The notes under the pieces are model-generated. The model ran no database searches, was not told where the DNA came from, and was given only the letters and a program-made list of their open reading frames with translations. Of a DNA stretch of 64,000 nt, positions 11,401 to 23,802 are shown piece by piece. Within the stretch, counting starts at the first letter, position 1; each line of letters begins with the position of its first letter. The stretch spans positions 20,096,062 through 20,160,061 of the forward strand of contig CM055611.1 of the NCBI GenBank assembly GCA_029379385.1, written 5' to 3'. Made by a program: the position numbers and the translations under genes. This stretch comes from Quillaja saponaria. Lineage: Eukaryota; Streptophyta; Magnoliopsida; Fabales; Quillajaceae.

Positions 11401-14400
11401 ATGTTAACATTTTTCTAATTTCAGATCAAATCACCTTTCTTATGGTTATATAGGACCAAATTTAAATTGATTTATTTGTAAGTAATAGTCTTTTTAACTG
11501 GTAAAACTTTAGTTGCTGATAAAAATGACAATTTAGGCTTCTATTTTTATTGACTGGAAATAGGTTGGGGTGTTTTACTGTGAATTCTAGGCAATCTTTT
11601 TAATGATATGTCTAAATGTGTCACGGTAAACATACAAAACTGTTGTGCTTGCTGGTAGTAGTTTCATAAGATCTTGGATTTCGTTTTCACAATCAAGATA
11701 CAACTGAATGCCAGTAAGATTTCTGGTTTATGTTTATTTCATTTATTTATAGTTTTCTGATAAGTGATTAGTAGTTATTAAACGAGATCTTTCAGAGAAG
11801 TATCCTCACAATGAGAGGGCATATGTTCAGTATGTAATTATTCATTTTCTCAACTTTGACTTATCAATGGATAAGTCATAGAAATAAACGATCTTGTGTG
11901 TTTGTGTTATGTGGTGTTTTTTTCTCGCTGCAGAATGATTTGAAGGAACTCTGGTCACTTCTAAATTTACTTCTTCCAGAAGTATTTGATAATCGCAAAG
12001 CATTTCATGATTGGTTTTCAAAACCCTTTCAAAGGGAAGGTCCTTCCCAAAATGCAGAGGATGACTGGCTTGAGACCGAGAAAAAAGTTATCATTATTCA
12101 TCGTCTTCATCAAATTCTTGAGCCTTTTATGCTCCGACGTCGTGTTGAAGATGTGGAAGGTTCACTACCACCAAAGGTATGACTATCAGCTGCCCTAGTT
12201 GACCATTTTCTTCTGTTGTGGCTCAATCTTAATATCAGTCCTGTGCTGCAGGTATCCATTGTTTTAAGATGTAAAATGTCAGCTATTCAGAGTGCTATTT
12301 ATGACTGGATTAAATCAACTGGTACTCTTCGACTTGATCCAGAGGATGAAAAGCTTAGGGTTCAAAAGAATCCAAATTACCAGGCTAAGCTGTATAAAAC
12401 TTTAAATAATAGATGTATGGAGCTGAGGAAGACTTGCAATCACCCATTGCTTAATTACCCATATTTCAATGATTTATCCAAAGACTTCCTTGTAAAATCT
12501 TGCGGGAAATTGTGGATCCTGGATAGGATCCTTATAAAGCTTAAGACAACCGGACACCGAGTTCTACTCTTCAGTACGATGACAAAACTACTTGATATCT
12601 TGGAGGAATACCTGCAATGGCGGCGACTTGTACACAGACGAATAGATGGAACTACTAGTTTAGAAGACCGTGAATCAGCTATAGTTGACTTCAATAGCCC
12701 GGATTCAGACTGCTTCATCTTCTTGCTTAGTATTCGAGCTGCTGGTCGAGGCCTTAATCTTCAGTCTGCTGACACTGTTGTCATATACGATCCTGATCCA
12801 AACCCAAAAAATGAGGAACAGGCAGTTGCAAGAGCCCACCGCATTGGACAGAAAAGAGAAGTCAAAGTTATTTACATGGAAGCAGTTGTTGACAAAATAT
12901 CTAGCCATCAGAAAGAGGATGAACTGAGAAGTGGAGGTTCAGTTGATTTGGAGGATGACCTTGCAGGTAAGGATCGTTATATGGGATCTATTGAGAGTCT
13001 CATAAGGAAGAATATTCAACAATATAAGATTGATATGGCTGATGAGGTTATCAATGCTGGGCGTTTTGACCAAAGAACAACACATGAAGAGAGACGCATG
13101 ACTCTAGAGACGCTGTTACATGACGAGGAGAGGTATCAAGAAACTGTCCATGACGTGCCCTCACTGCAAGAGGTAAATCGCATGATTGCCAGAAGCAAGG
13201 AAGAAGTCGAATTGTTTGATCAAATGGATGATGAATTTAATTGGGCTGATGAGATGACAAGGTATGATCAGGTTCCAAAGTGGCTTAGAGCCAGCACAAG
13301 AGAAGCGAATGCCACTATTGCTACTTTATCAAAAAAATCATCAAAGAACACATTATTGGGTGGTGGTATTGTCATGGGGTCCAGTGAAATGGGTTCTGAT
13401 TTGTCTCCTAAAATTGAAAGGAGAAGGGGAAGGCCCAAGGGAAAAAAGAATCCTAGTTACAAGGAGTTAGAAGATGAAAATGGAGAATACTCTGATGCAA
13501 GTTCTGAAGAGAGAAATGGATATTCTGCACATGAAGAAGAGGGAGAAATAGGAGAGTTTGAAGATGACGAGTTTAGTGGGGCTGTAGGGTTACAACTAAT
13601 TGATAAAGACCAACTGGAAAACGGTCCACTTTCTGATGGATATGAGTTTCCACTGGCTCCTGAGAGTGCTAGGAATATTCATCATATACTTGAAGAGGCT
13701 GGTTCATCAGGTTCATCCTCAGATAGTCAAAGATTGACACAGACAATATCCCCTTCAGTTTCCTCTCAGAAATTTGGTTCCCTCCTAGCATTAGAAGCTA
13801 GGCCAAGTTCCTCATCGAAAAAGATTGTATGTATTTTCTCTTTCTATATTGATTCTTACTATTTGAGTTGTTGCTTTGTTCCATTTGATTTTATTTGTTA
13901 TGATAATTTTTGCCAGCCAGATGAATTAGAGGAAGGGGAAATTGCAATATCTGGAGATTCTCACATGGACCCTCAACAATCTGAAAGTTGGATTCATGAT
14001 CGTGATGAAGGTGAAGATGAGCAGGTTGTGCAACCCAAGATTAAACGTAAACGTAGTCTTCGGGTTCGGCCCCGTCATGGCGTGGAAAGGTCAGAGGAGA
14101 AGTCTAGTAATGAGATGGCATCTCTTCATTGTGGTGATTCATCTCTTTTGCCTTTCCTAACAGACCATAAATATCAAGAACTTGTGAGGACTAACTTAAA
14201 AGGAAAATCACATGGAGATACTAACAGGCATGATCAACTTGATTCATCCTTGAAAAGTAGGCGAAATTTACCTCCGAGGCGAGTAGCTAATGCATCAAGA
14301 TTGCATGGTTCACCAAAATCTGGCCGATTGAATTGCATGTATACTCCTTCAGAGGATGCTGTTGAACAATCCAAAGAAAGTTTGGATGGAAAAGCTATAA

Positions 14401-17400
14401 ATTCAAGTGGGGCTTCAGTTTTTGTCACAAAGATGCCTGATATCATCCAGAGAAGGGTATGTACTTTTGAACTGAATGTATTTTTCCATGTTCTGGACTC
14501 GGGATGAATTGTGTGTAGTTGCAGTTCATGGTAACGTAATTAAACATGATATGGTTCTCAGGTAACTGTTCTCTATTATGGTCTTGCCAACCCGCTACAA
14601 TCTGATTATGTTGTCCTTTTGCATCTTTAACTGAAGTAGCCAGCCTTAACATTTGTGAATTTACTCTCATACTCCCCCCATGTTGGCCGTTAGACATGAT
14701 TAGTGAATAGGCTTTCTCAAGTGTTTAAATAATGTTGGGTGCAGCCCTTATAAAGGTAGCTACATCTCTCTCTCTCTCTCTCTCCTCAGATTGGTACTTT
14801 TTGTGATTGATCCCATGATGTGTTTTATTCTTTCTTAGTGTATAATACAAATTGTGTGATCAAGATTGTTTTGTCTCTGACCAATGGAGCTCTTATTTCA
14901 TCGACCAATTAGCATTTGATTGTGATGACTGGCTTCATTGTGTTTCTTTTTTCTCTGTTATGGGGAGTTTGTTGGTGGGGGGCTGGGGGCCAGTGTACAA
15001 ATTTTATAAATGGTAAAGATTGATCAATATTAAAGTGGGTCCATGATAGTTGTTGTGGAGCTGTTTTGCTTACTTAATCTATGTAGCCTTATAGTCTGGT
15101 TCAAACCCACCTTAACTGATAGTAGATGTGACCTCTCTCCCATCGATGCCATCCCCCCAATTCTGAAGATACTGTAATCCATCATGACATGGAGGTGCAA
15201 TTGATTCCCAATCATGGCAGTCGCTGCTCTTCTTGACCACCATTCATTTTTTTATTTATTTTTATAAGTAACCATTCATCAGACACAGCCTACTTAAAAT
15301 CCTTGTTTCCAAAACAATCCGTGAACAAGTTTTCAGTTCCAACTTTCTTATTGTTGAAGCTAGTTTAGGAGATTCTTTGATGCTTAGTTAGACTACCTTA
15401 GAAGCAGTACAAGCTTCTTGTACACCATTGAGAGGTTAGTGTTTGATATATTAAATTGAACGATCTATGTTAAACAAATCTTTTATCATCTTTTCTCTAC
15501 CTTCTCCAAAAAAGAAAAGAAAGGGTAAGTAGAAAAGATGAAAAAAGAAAAGAAAAGAAATTTAGAAGATGATTGATTTTAGCTTTTCTTTTGTCAGTCT
15601 TCTTATGTAGTGAATTTGGTCAACTCACCCTCAATTTTTATACTTGCAGTGCAAGAATGTCATTAGCAAGCTCCAAAGGAGAATAGACAAGGAAGGTCCT
15701 CAAATAGTACCTCTGCTAACAGATTTGTGGAAGAGGATCGAAAATTCTGGCTACACTGGTGGATCGGGGAATAGTCTGTTGGATTTACGAAAGATTGACC
15801 TGCGAGTTGATAGATTGGAGTATGGCGTAGTAATGGAGCTTGTTGTTGACGTGCAGTCCATGTTGAAAAGTGCTATGCATTTTTATGGATTTTCACATGA
15901 GGTGAGATTTCTTGTCTGCCCTACTGGACACTGATGCACTGATTGCTTTTGCATTCCCCTTTTGAGTAGTTTCTGAAAGAAACTTTATATATAAAGCTAG
16001 AGAATTTATAAAGTCTATATTGGTTGTGGTTCCTCATGAGAAAAGCAGAAGATACGAGAAACTACTTTGCACTTCTGCGGTTTAAGATGCTTTCTCATAC
16101 AACCTAATGAATAACCAAGTTACTGAATGTTTACATACTGGTGGATGAGCCACCTTCAAACTCTCATTGTTTTTTATGAAAACAGCTGGCAACAATCTCT
16201 TGTTTCAGTCAATGACTGTAAAATATAAAATCCTGTTTGAGCGTTTTCATGAGAACTAATATTTGGTCTAACCATCTTGCTTCTCTTGATACCTGCAAAG
16301 TTTATACCTGTCGTGCTATGGTTGGTTTACAGTTTTGCCTTGCTTTGTCTGGGATGACAGTCTGGATAGTTTGGCATGTATTTCATGTCTGGATTCCATT
16401 CACAATCTGGTGTGGATACCTAATAGTTACTCTTCTGCGTTGTCTTTAAGTCTTCAACATATTTGAGACTCTGTGTGGGCTTATGTGCTGAGCCTTGCAA
16501 GTGACAGTGTAGAGAAACCATTGTCTTAGTAGATCCAGGATTAGCTTTTCCTTTTTGACTAGGAAGGGATCTTAGTTTATTGCTTTCATAGATATTTTGT
16601 CAATGTCTTTTGGAAAATTTGCTTCTTTGTCTAGACTGATACTTCCCACTATACTTACTTGGAAGCATGATACTATTTGAAGGAATATAATAAGGACGTT
16701 TGAAATCCAATTTCTGGTTTTGTAAGTTTTCTTTTTAATATATCTCTTATCATAAAGTCCAACTGGTAATCAAAGAATTTAATATTTGACTAGCTTTACT
16801 CTGCTAATCTTGCTCGGAGCTGCTGCAAAAACATGCCAGCTTATATCTAGATTTAGTTCCGAGCTTTCTAGATTTTTATTGCAATGGTTGCTATTCTGAA
16901 AATCTGAGACCAGTAGTGTGCAATCTATATGTTGAGTAGATTCAGAATCTCATGGTGTGATCAATAATTTGCAGGTGAGAACCGAGGCAAGGAAGGTTCA
17001 TGATCTGTTCTTTGATATTTTGAAGATTGCATTTCCAGATACAGACTTCCGGGAAGCAAGAAATGCACTCACTTTCTCAGGCCCAGTTTCTTCAAGTACT
17101 GTCACGTCCCCGAGACAGATATCTGCTAGCCAAAGCAAGAGGCACAAGCTGATAAATGAAGTCGAGTCTGATCCATGCCCTTCAGAGAAGCCCCTGCACC
17201 GCAGATCCATTTCAAGTGGTGAAAATACAAGGGTGAGAGGCCATGTGCCTCAGAAGGAATCATCCAGGCTTGGGAGTGGAAGTGCTAGCAGCCGCGAGCA
17301 ACTTCAGCAGGATGATTCTTCGCAACTTACTCATCCAGGTCAACTGGTTATATGCAAGAGGAAAAGAAACGACAGGGAGAAATCACTGGTGAAGCCAAGG

Positions 17401-17631
17401 AATGGGTCTGCTGGTCCTGTTTCACCTTCTAGCTTGGGTCATACCATTAGAACTCCTGTGCCTAGTTCAGCCTCTAAGGATACTAGAGTGGCTCAACAAA
17501 CTGCCCATGCACAAGGGTGGGCCAGTCAACCAGCTCAACCATCAAATGGGGTTGGTGGGACGGTTGGTTGGGCAAATCCCGTAAAGCGATTAAGAACAGA
17601 TTCTGGGAAGAGGAGACCTAGCCATCTATAG
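4810..17631 (+). CDS. BRM: BRAHMA, SWI/SNF2-type chromatin-remodelling ATPase
   Basis: Catalytic subunit of the plant SWI/SNF complex, which slides or evicts nucleosomes using ATP in the nucleus. Exons: 4810-4983, 6301-7650, 7759-9088, 9484-9596, 9842-9929, 10038-10124, 10427-10519, 10602-10685, 10763-10966, 11934-12176, 12252-13826, 13917-14456, 15650-15901, 16975-17631. Joined length is about 2262 residues if the exon-3 frame break is bridged; Arabidopsis BRM is near 2190. Domains in order: Q-rich N-terminus; QLQ motif (about 487-508, [13 protein letters not shown]); HSA region (about 800-900, [12 protein letters not shown]); ATPase with DEMGLGKT (about 1040) and DEAQ box (1141-1144); helicase C lobe ending [10 protein letters not shown] (about 1450); SnAC (about 1490-1590); AT-hook-like [10 protein letters not shown] (about 1645); bromodomain (about 1961-2080). 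The C-terminus [20 protein letters not shown] matches BRM. Oddities: a +1 frameshift near 8140 and a GC-AG third intron. All other junctions keep frame. Confidence 0.93.
5443..5480. repeat. Compound CT/TA microsatellite in BRM intron 1
   Basis: About 20 nt of CT dinucleotides run straight into about 17 nt of TA dinucleotides. A second CT tract lies in BRM intron 12, near 14766-14783. Both are ordinary simple repeats inside introns. Confidence 0.85.
8137..8148 (+). other. BRM: Apparent +1 frameshift and premature stop in BRM exon 3
   Basis: The exon-3 frame entered at 7759 reads [15 protein letters not shown] and then TAG at 8146-8148. The conserved continuation, [13 protein letters not shown] onward, is in the next frame. 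Exon 3 is 1330 nt, that is 443 codons plus one base, so one surplus base (or two missing) near 8140 accounts for the break exactly. No GT-AG pair of plausible length removes it. Taken literally, the protein would stop after about 637 residues, before the HSA and ATPase domains. Confidence 0.75.
9089..9483 (+). other. BRM: GC-AG intron of BRM
   Basis: Exon 3 ends at the conserved AARLQ (CAG at 9086-9088) and exon 4 starts with [15 protein letters not shown] at 9484. The intron between them begins GCATGC and ends AAAG. The only nearby GT (9082) would put exon 4 out of frame, so the GC donor is required. The other twelve introns read as GT-AG. Confidence 0.8.
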
Positions 17632-19299
17632 TTTTCTTGAGGACAGTATATAATTGAGACATTGCTACTAGTTCTGGTGCAGAGCTTGGTAGTGGCCCTT
17701 ACCTTCAATAGAGTTAGCCTATACTGTTTATATGACTTAGGCCTTTGTTCACCCATTGTATCTTAGTGCTCTCAACTGTTTAAATGCCAATGCTTCTTCA
17801 TTTCGTTTTGTTGTTTGAGTATTTGCAGGTTGCAGTTATATTACCTTGTTTTGCATAGCTTTCATTTTTTATAGTATAGTATATCATTGCTTTTTCATAA
17901 TTTGTCATCGAGATTGCTATGTTCTCGGTCTGTCACTTTGTTTTTGGACGGATATAACCTAGATTTATTACTTGTTAGTGTCTATTTGGATGGAATGGGG
18001 ATGGACTGATGGCAATGAATTTTTATAGTAAAATTATAAAAATATGAATACTTTATCATTTTATCTATTCCATCTCAATTTCCAAACAAGGAAAGAGTAA
18101 TAAATTTAATATTACAATAAAAAGTTATTATTTTCTCATTTATCAGCTAATGGTTGTGGCTGTGGCTCAAATTCTTGCAGGCTCACTTTGTCCCTCCTGA
18201 CCTGTTGGGCTATGGGATGCAGCTACTGTGAATGATGTTCTTGCTGTGCTGTGTTTGACCTCTCGAACCCATTCGAGAAGCTAAAATTTCCTTTGGTGGA
18301 AATCTTGGGACATAGAATTGGATGAATACTAGTGGGTTGTCTTTGAATGATGAGAGAACGTGGAATGAAGTGTTGGTGAGACATAAAATCTTCTTATTCT
18401 TCTTCATCATCATCATCCTCTTTTACCCTTCGGCCTTGCCAGCACCGATTACTGCTACCAACTTTTATTCATCAGTGATTCAATTGAGTGCCAGAATAAG
18501 CAAATCGAAGAACACCAATCATGTAATTCAAGTCACTTTATAATATATGATAGTGGCAAAAATAGGAAACAGAAGTATTGATGCACGAATTGTCTGAGCT
18601 TTAGGCTCAAATACAGGTGGGGTCTTTGGGTGAGCTCATGTTCTGGACGGGAATTGGGTCCGGTGATGATCTTCCTAAATCATTCTGAAAATCAAGTTAG
18701 TGAGGACTTAAAAATAATAATGAAAACAGTTCTGATTGGTTCCAAGTTAATCAAGTTTTTATCATACCTTTCTTGAATGTTGAGATACTTATAACTATGA
18801 TCATAGAATAGGCTTGTGACACGTGCACTCTTCTGATTGGTCTTTGATTGTTAAGTGGAAATCCATGTGTCGAGCGGTGATTGGAATAATGCATTCTAAG
18901 AAAAAAAAGAAAATGATAAGCAAATTAAAGAGAATAGAGAGATAAGAAAGGGAGAAAAGGAGAATGAAACGATTCGACTCTTTTTCTTATTTATTTGTTA
19001 AAAAAATAATAATCTTTTTGATCACTTTCGGCATCTAAAAGTATACAATTACCTAATAGAGTGTTGAAAGGATGCTATCCTTCCATGTAAATTTCATTCA
19101 TAAAAAGGATAAGTATCATTTATCCTATTCTTTCTTTTCTCACCACTTCTTTTATATTTATTCTCAAATTAAAAAAATGAGTACGTGTTACTTTTTTGTT
19201 ATCATTTACTCTACTTTTCTCTCATTTTCCCCCATACTTGCAAATAGACTCTCCGGATGCTATCCTTGAGTGTTCACTGAGATCCAACCAAATTTTGAA
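17632..19299. other. BRM 3' flank and intergenic region
   Basis: No gene recognised. It should contain the BRM 3' UTR and polyadenylation site. A degenerate inverted pair at about 17980-18085 (atttggatggaat facing attccatctcaatttcc) may be a small decayed MITE. Frames around 18200-18540 are short and resemble no family I know. Confidence 0.5.
19070..19267. repeat. 172-bp segment flanked by a perfect 13-bp direct repeat
   Basis: ggatgctatcctt occurs at 19070-19082 and again at 19255-19267, enclosing 172 bp of AT-rich DNA. This could be the target duplication of a small retroposon or an excision-prone insertion. No poly-A tail or tRNA-like head is evident. Confidence 0.4.
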
Positions 19300-19360
19300 T
19301 TCTCCTTTTTCTTTTTCTTAACATTTTCTTAATTCTTTGTTATGTTCTTGTGGTGGAAGA

Positions 19361-20179
19361 GCTAGTTTGGTATACGAGAATTACTATAATTTCATGGAAT
19401 AAACATTATTTTGTTTAATATATTTTTAATCTCAGAATACTCATTTTATTCCATATATTTATGCTATAGAAGTAGAAATCTTCAAATCCAATTAAGGAAA
19501 TGAGATTACTCATTTCTACTTCTATAAAATTGGTTTAGTTGACAAATAAATTATTTTATCACATAAAATGAATGGTTGATTATTAATAAGATAATAATAT
19601 TATTCATAAATTAAAAAAATATTTATTATTTAATTTAGTCAAATGACAAAATACCATTGATATCATATAAAATAAAAAAAATAAAATCATATAAAATAAA
19701 AATAAAAAATTTGTAAAGAAAATAACAATAAATAAATTCATTTTAGCCAAATAACAAAAATACAAAAATATAATTATAAATAAATAATTAATGTTAAATA
19801 AATAAATTAGTCAAGTAATTTTAAACTAAATATTATTATTAATAAATAATAAAATAAATATAAGTAATAATAATAATAAATAAATAATATAATTTTCTAA
19901 AAAAATTAATTAAAAAATAAAGAAACATATATATTTCAAAAATTATGTTTAATATTTATTACTTTATCTATAAAGAGATATTTTTTTTTATTTTAATATA
20001 ATTTTAATATTATTTCATGTCTAAAAAATATATACAAAATTAATAAATAAAATAAAATAATTATTCCTTACTGGTACTAGCAATAAAATGAAATAATCAT
20101 TCCATTCCATCAACGTTTATTTTCCATTCCTTTTCCCATTTCAATTTTACAACAATCATTCATGAATATCAAACTAGCC
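19361..20179. mobile_element. AT-rich DNA-transposon-like insertion in UBC6 unit 1
   Basis: This segment is absent from the matching place in unit 2 (about 24690). Its ends are inverted: gctagtttggtata on the left and, read on the other strand, gctagtttgatatt on the right. There is weaker subterminal similarity (ggaataaacatta against aaaataaacgttga). The interior is almost pure A+T with no coding capacity, so it is non-autonomous. The termini resemble hAT-like MITEs. A clean target duplication was not found. Confidence 0.6.
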
Positions 20180-20672
20180 CTAAGTTTCCAATAAGTTTTA
20201 ATCTGCTTTTGATGCATAATTGTGGTAGTTGTTTTAGCATTCTTACCTAATGATGCATATGTTTTGATGTTGGTACAAAAATCTTGTGAAAGTTTGGTCA
20301 TACTTGGCAATTCTAGAGTTTATACTCTAAAACTGATAAATGCATGAACCAGATAGATGATCCTTATCCAGGGCATGAAATTATCAATCTACACTTGTTA
20401 CACTCATGAGTTTATACTCCAGAATAACATTTCTTTGATTCAGTCACATGTACACGTATTTTACATTATACAATTTCACTAAACATGACAAGCCTGGTAA
20501 AGCAAATGAAGACATACATTGATTGCAACATTATTTACAAAAACAGGAATGCATCAGATTGAGGCTGGGAAACTTTTTCCCTACCCAACAAACAAGTTCA
20601 GTCCTTGCAATTGAGGTGAATTAACAGAACTAAAACATTATGTACAGATTAAATACTAAGTTTACAGTACAG

Positions 20673-23600
20673 CTATGGATCTGCTTTACCGGCCACCTGT
20701 TCATCACCTGAATCAGATTCATCTTCACTGAGCTCCTCATCACTAGATTCCTCTTCCATTGCATCTCCGATATCTTCGGGTTTCGCATACTTCTCACAGT
20801 ATTCTGAACAATGAAATAAAGCATCCATATAGCAATAAACAGGTAAATCACAAAGCAGAAAGAATATTACAATTGGGCATCAAAAGCACACAAGTATATA
20901 AAACTTTTGCAGTGAAGTAAAATACCACTTTACCAAAATAAACAACATAGACAAATGATGAGTTTTAGAACTCTGTAGAACACAGCAGGGCATGCAGCTC
21001 GTTACAATACATGACAAACACACTGATTGACGAGTTGCCTAAATAACCTCAGTTGCCAAGGTAGAGGAAAGTGGATGGAAGAGTGCATATCCTTATTTGC
21101 ATGTTACGGTTTTTGTGATATCTCGTGGTTAAGGGTATTGGAGCTTTGTTTCATCAGGGGTAAAAACAATACAAAAAAATCATTTCTAGCGATGTTAGAA
21201 CATGGGCAGAGAACATATGTACCCACAAGTTATAATTCCTAAGCAAATGTGGACAGAAATCATAGTCTCCTCTCTCAGGTAAATTGAGGAAATAACTAAT
21301 TATTGTTTATTTATTTATTTTTTGGTAAGTGAAGAATAGGAAAGGAAGTGACCTGCTATTTATTCAGTGCATACTCTTAAACCTCCCAGATGTTATCGCA
21401 TACAAGAAAAGAGATGCAGGTTCACACAACTCTCTCTGTCTGCTAAAGAATATACATTGAGAGAGTATACTCCCTCCGTCAATTGAGTATGTCTTCCTTA
21501 GTTTCTAATATATCCCAAATTACATGTCTAGGCAAAGCATTAATTGCTTCATTTTCCTATAGTGTCCCTCAATGAAATCTTTGGGAGGATAACACAATAT
21601 GTTTGGTGGCACTGTATTTACCAATCCTCTTTCACCTGTGTAGTGAAGCAAGACAATTTTGTGAGATGAGGAGTAGTACACATATCAAGAAAAATATGTC
21701 CAAATGTTGCAAGAATTGATTATAGTTGTGCGAGACCTTGTTTTCTTCCTATGGCCAAAGTGCATTATTAATAGCCTTGCAAACCAGAATCTTATTTTTT
21801 GATCCCCCACCCCAACAAGTAACTAATACGCTGCTAATTGAAATTGTGAATCAAGTTTTTATTTTGTGATATGACCTATCTTGGCTTTTAGTAGAGTTAA
21901 AAGACGTGAAACATAGAGATCTGATATGGTGGCAAACTGAGGGTGAAGGGAATATTATTACATTCCAGACAATGTTGATTGTCCATTTTCCAGCACTCCA
22001 AGTCATCATACTAAATATTTTTAACTGACTCCGCATTCTGCTAAGAACACTATTTTTACGAAAGAAGGCAGTCTCTACTCTCCAAGAATCGATGAAAGGA
22101 AACACATAAGATTTCCCGTATAACCCCACTTTTCCCATCCTCTGCTTTGTGGTTTATATGTATGTAATTCTCAGCCAATAATTAAAATAATGATTTAGGT
22201 ATAGCCCTACTAAACAACAAAAGACTTCAGAAATTCACAACATCTGCAGGATGAATATAATAGCATTCCAAGTACCAGAACAATACCAAGCACTACAATT
22301 GGACATAGTCACATCACATGATCTCAACACAAAAGCAGAACCGTGTTCTAGATTGGAAGAAAGTATTGCAATTCTATAATCGTGGGCCAAAGCCACAAAC
22401 ATTCACTAATCAAGGAATAATCAAGAACAAACATCTAAGAAGAATCAATACCTTTGACTCTTTGTTCATAAGCAGCTCGATCACGCATCATTAAAGCTGC
22501 AGCTTCTTCATTCAAAGGGGAGGATGGATTGGGATACAGAAGAAGTTGTGGTATGAAAACTTCAAACACATTAACAAGATCTGAGAAATATAAACACCTA
22601 ACATGTGACAATGAGACCATCCAACCTGTAACCATGAATTTGATAAGTAGGTCTAATGAACATTATTACCAAACATGGGGCTCCAGTTTTGATTGATAAC
22701 ATCTAAACAAACTGAACCTGACCTGAAATCAAAGTCCGCCAAGAAAGTCAGAAATTCACTTCTTTCCTCTTTAAATTAGTGAATAAGGTAAACTATTCAA
22801 TGAAGAGTTTAATACTAAACCCGAAATCTTACATCTCATCAACATTTGGGTGGTAGATCTTATTGATGAAGCCTATTGAAGGCGATTTATACGGATAAGC
22901 ATCCGGTAGCTCAACTCTTACTCTCCAAATACCGTCTTGATAAGGACCTGCAACAACCCATTACACGGATGAAGTCATGAAACCAAGATTAACGAAAAAG
23001 ACAAAACCAAAAGAAGAAGGAACATAAGCAAAAATACCCAGTTCCTATCTAGCTAGTTCTATAAATAGTAAAATCCATAGAACAGCAAGAGCAAATCAGC
23101 TACTGTGATGATATACTAGTTACCAAAAGACATTAATCCGATGTTAATATTGGGTTTTAAATGAAACTACTACTATATTCAGAACGATGAAGATCCAGCA
23201 AACTGAAATTGCTTTGAAAACCATAAAATAGCACACTAGTACTAGGGATCCGAAAATCGCATAGGGAATCAAAATAAAGGAAAAAAAAAAAAAAAAAGCA
23301 TAAACAAGAATCATATTAAAGGGAAACAAGAAAACCTTATGTGGTTCATATGAAGTATAATTTCTTTACTACGTAACAAATTTTCAATCTACAGCCAACA
23401 TCTATAACTAGTCAACATAATCTAAATCCAAAAAGTAAAAAGATGAAAACTAGTGAATACCCATTAATCATCATACAACAACAACAACCCTAATCTGCTC
23501 AATATTTCAATTATTGTCAAGCACTGAAAATACAAATATATCCTCTATAGAAAATTTACTTTCTTTGGGTCCATGGAAATGTACATAGAATTCTTGCATT

Positions 23601-23802
23601 CCATCATTAATCATCTCCACCTTGTAATCACTCATCATCCTAGAAAAACCCAATACCAAAGAAAACACAGTCAAAATTAACAGAAAAATATAATCATGAA
23701 AAAAGAAAAGAAATTTAAGAAAAAAAAAATAAAATAGAGAAGGAATTAGAGGATTAACAGTTTCATCAAGTCCATCTCCCGGCGCTTGCTTGGGGAAGAC
23801 AT
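20673..23802 (-). CDS. UBC6: Ubiquitin-conjugating enzyme E2, UBE2H/UBC4-5-6 type, copy 1
   Basis: Ubiquitin-conjugating enzyme that takes ubiquitin from E1 on a catalytic cysteine and passes it to E3-bound substrates. Exons in coding order: 23759-23802, 23560-23639, 22833-22947, 22670-22722, 22452-22580, 20673-20803. They sum to 552 nt, 183 residues plus stop, with every junction in phase. Starts [20 protein letters not shown]. The UBC core has the YHPNVDEM motif and active-site Cys85 in [13 protein letters not shown]. The tail is acidic ([17 protein letters not shown]) and ends AGKADP, as in the Arabidopsis UBC4/5/6 and animal UBE2H group. The position between BRM and ARID1 matches Arabidopsis UBC6. 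Compared with copy 2, it departs from the usual family text at [10 protein letters not shown] and NQNW. The last intron (1.65 kb) carries a MITE-like element. Confidence 0.9.
21470..21673. mobile_element. Stowaway-like MITE in last intron of UBC6 copy 1
   Basis: The left end ctccctccgtc is preceded by TA. The right end gatgaggag is followed by TA and resembles the inverted left end (gacggagggag) with mismatches. Length about 204 bp, no coding capacity. The ctccctccgt terminus is typical of Tc1/mariner-type Stowaway elements. The same element sits at the same place in copy 2. Confidence 0.5.
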
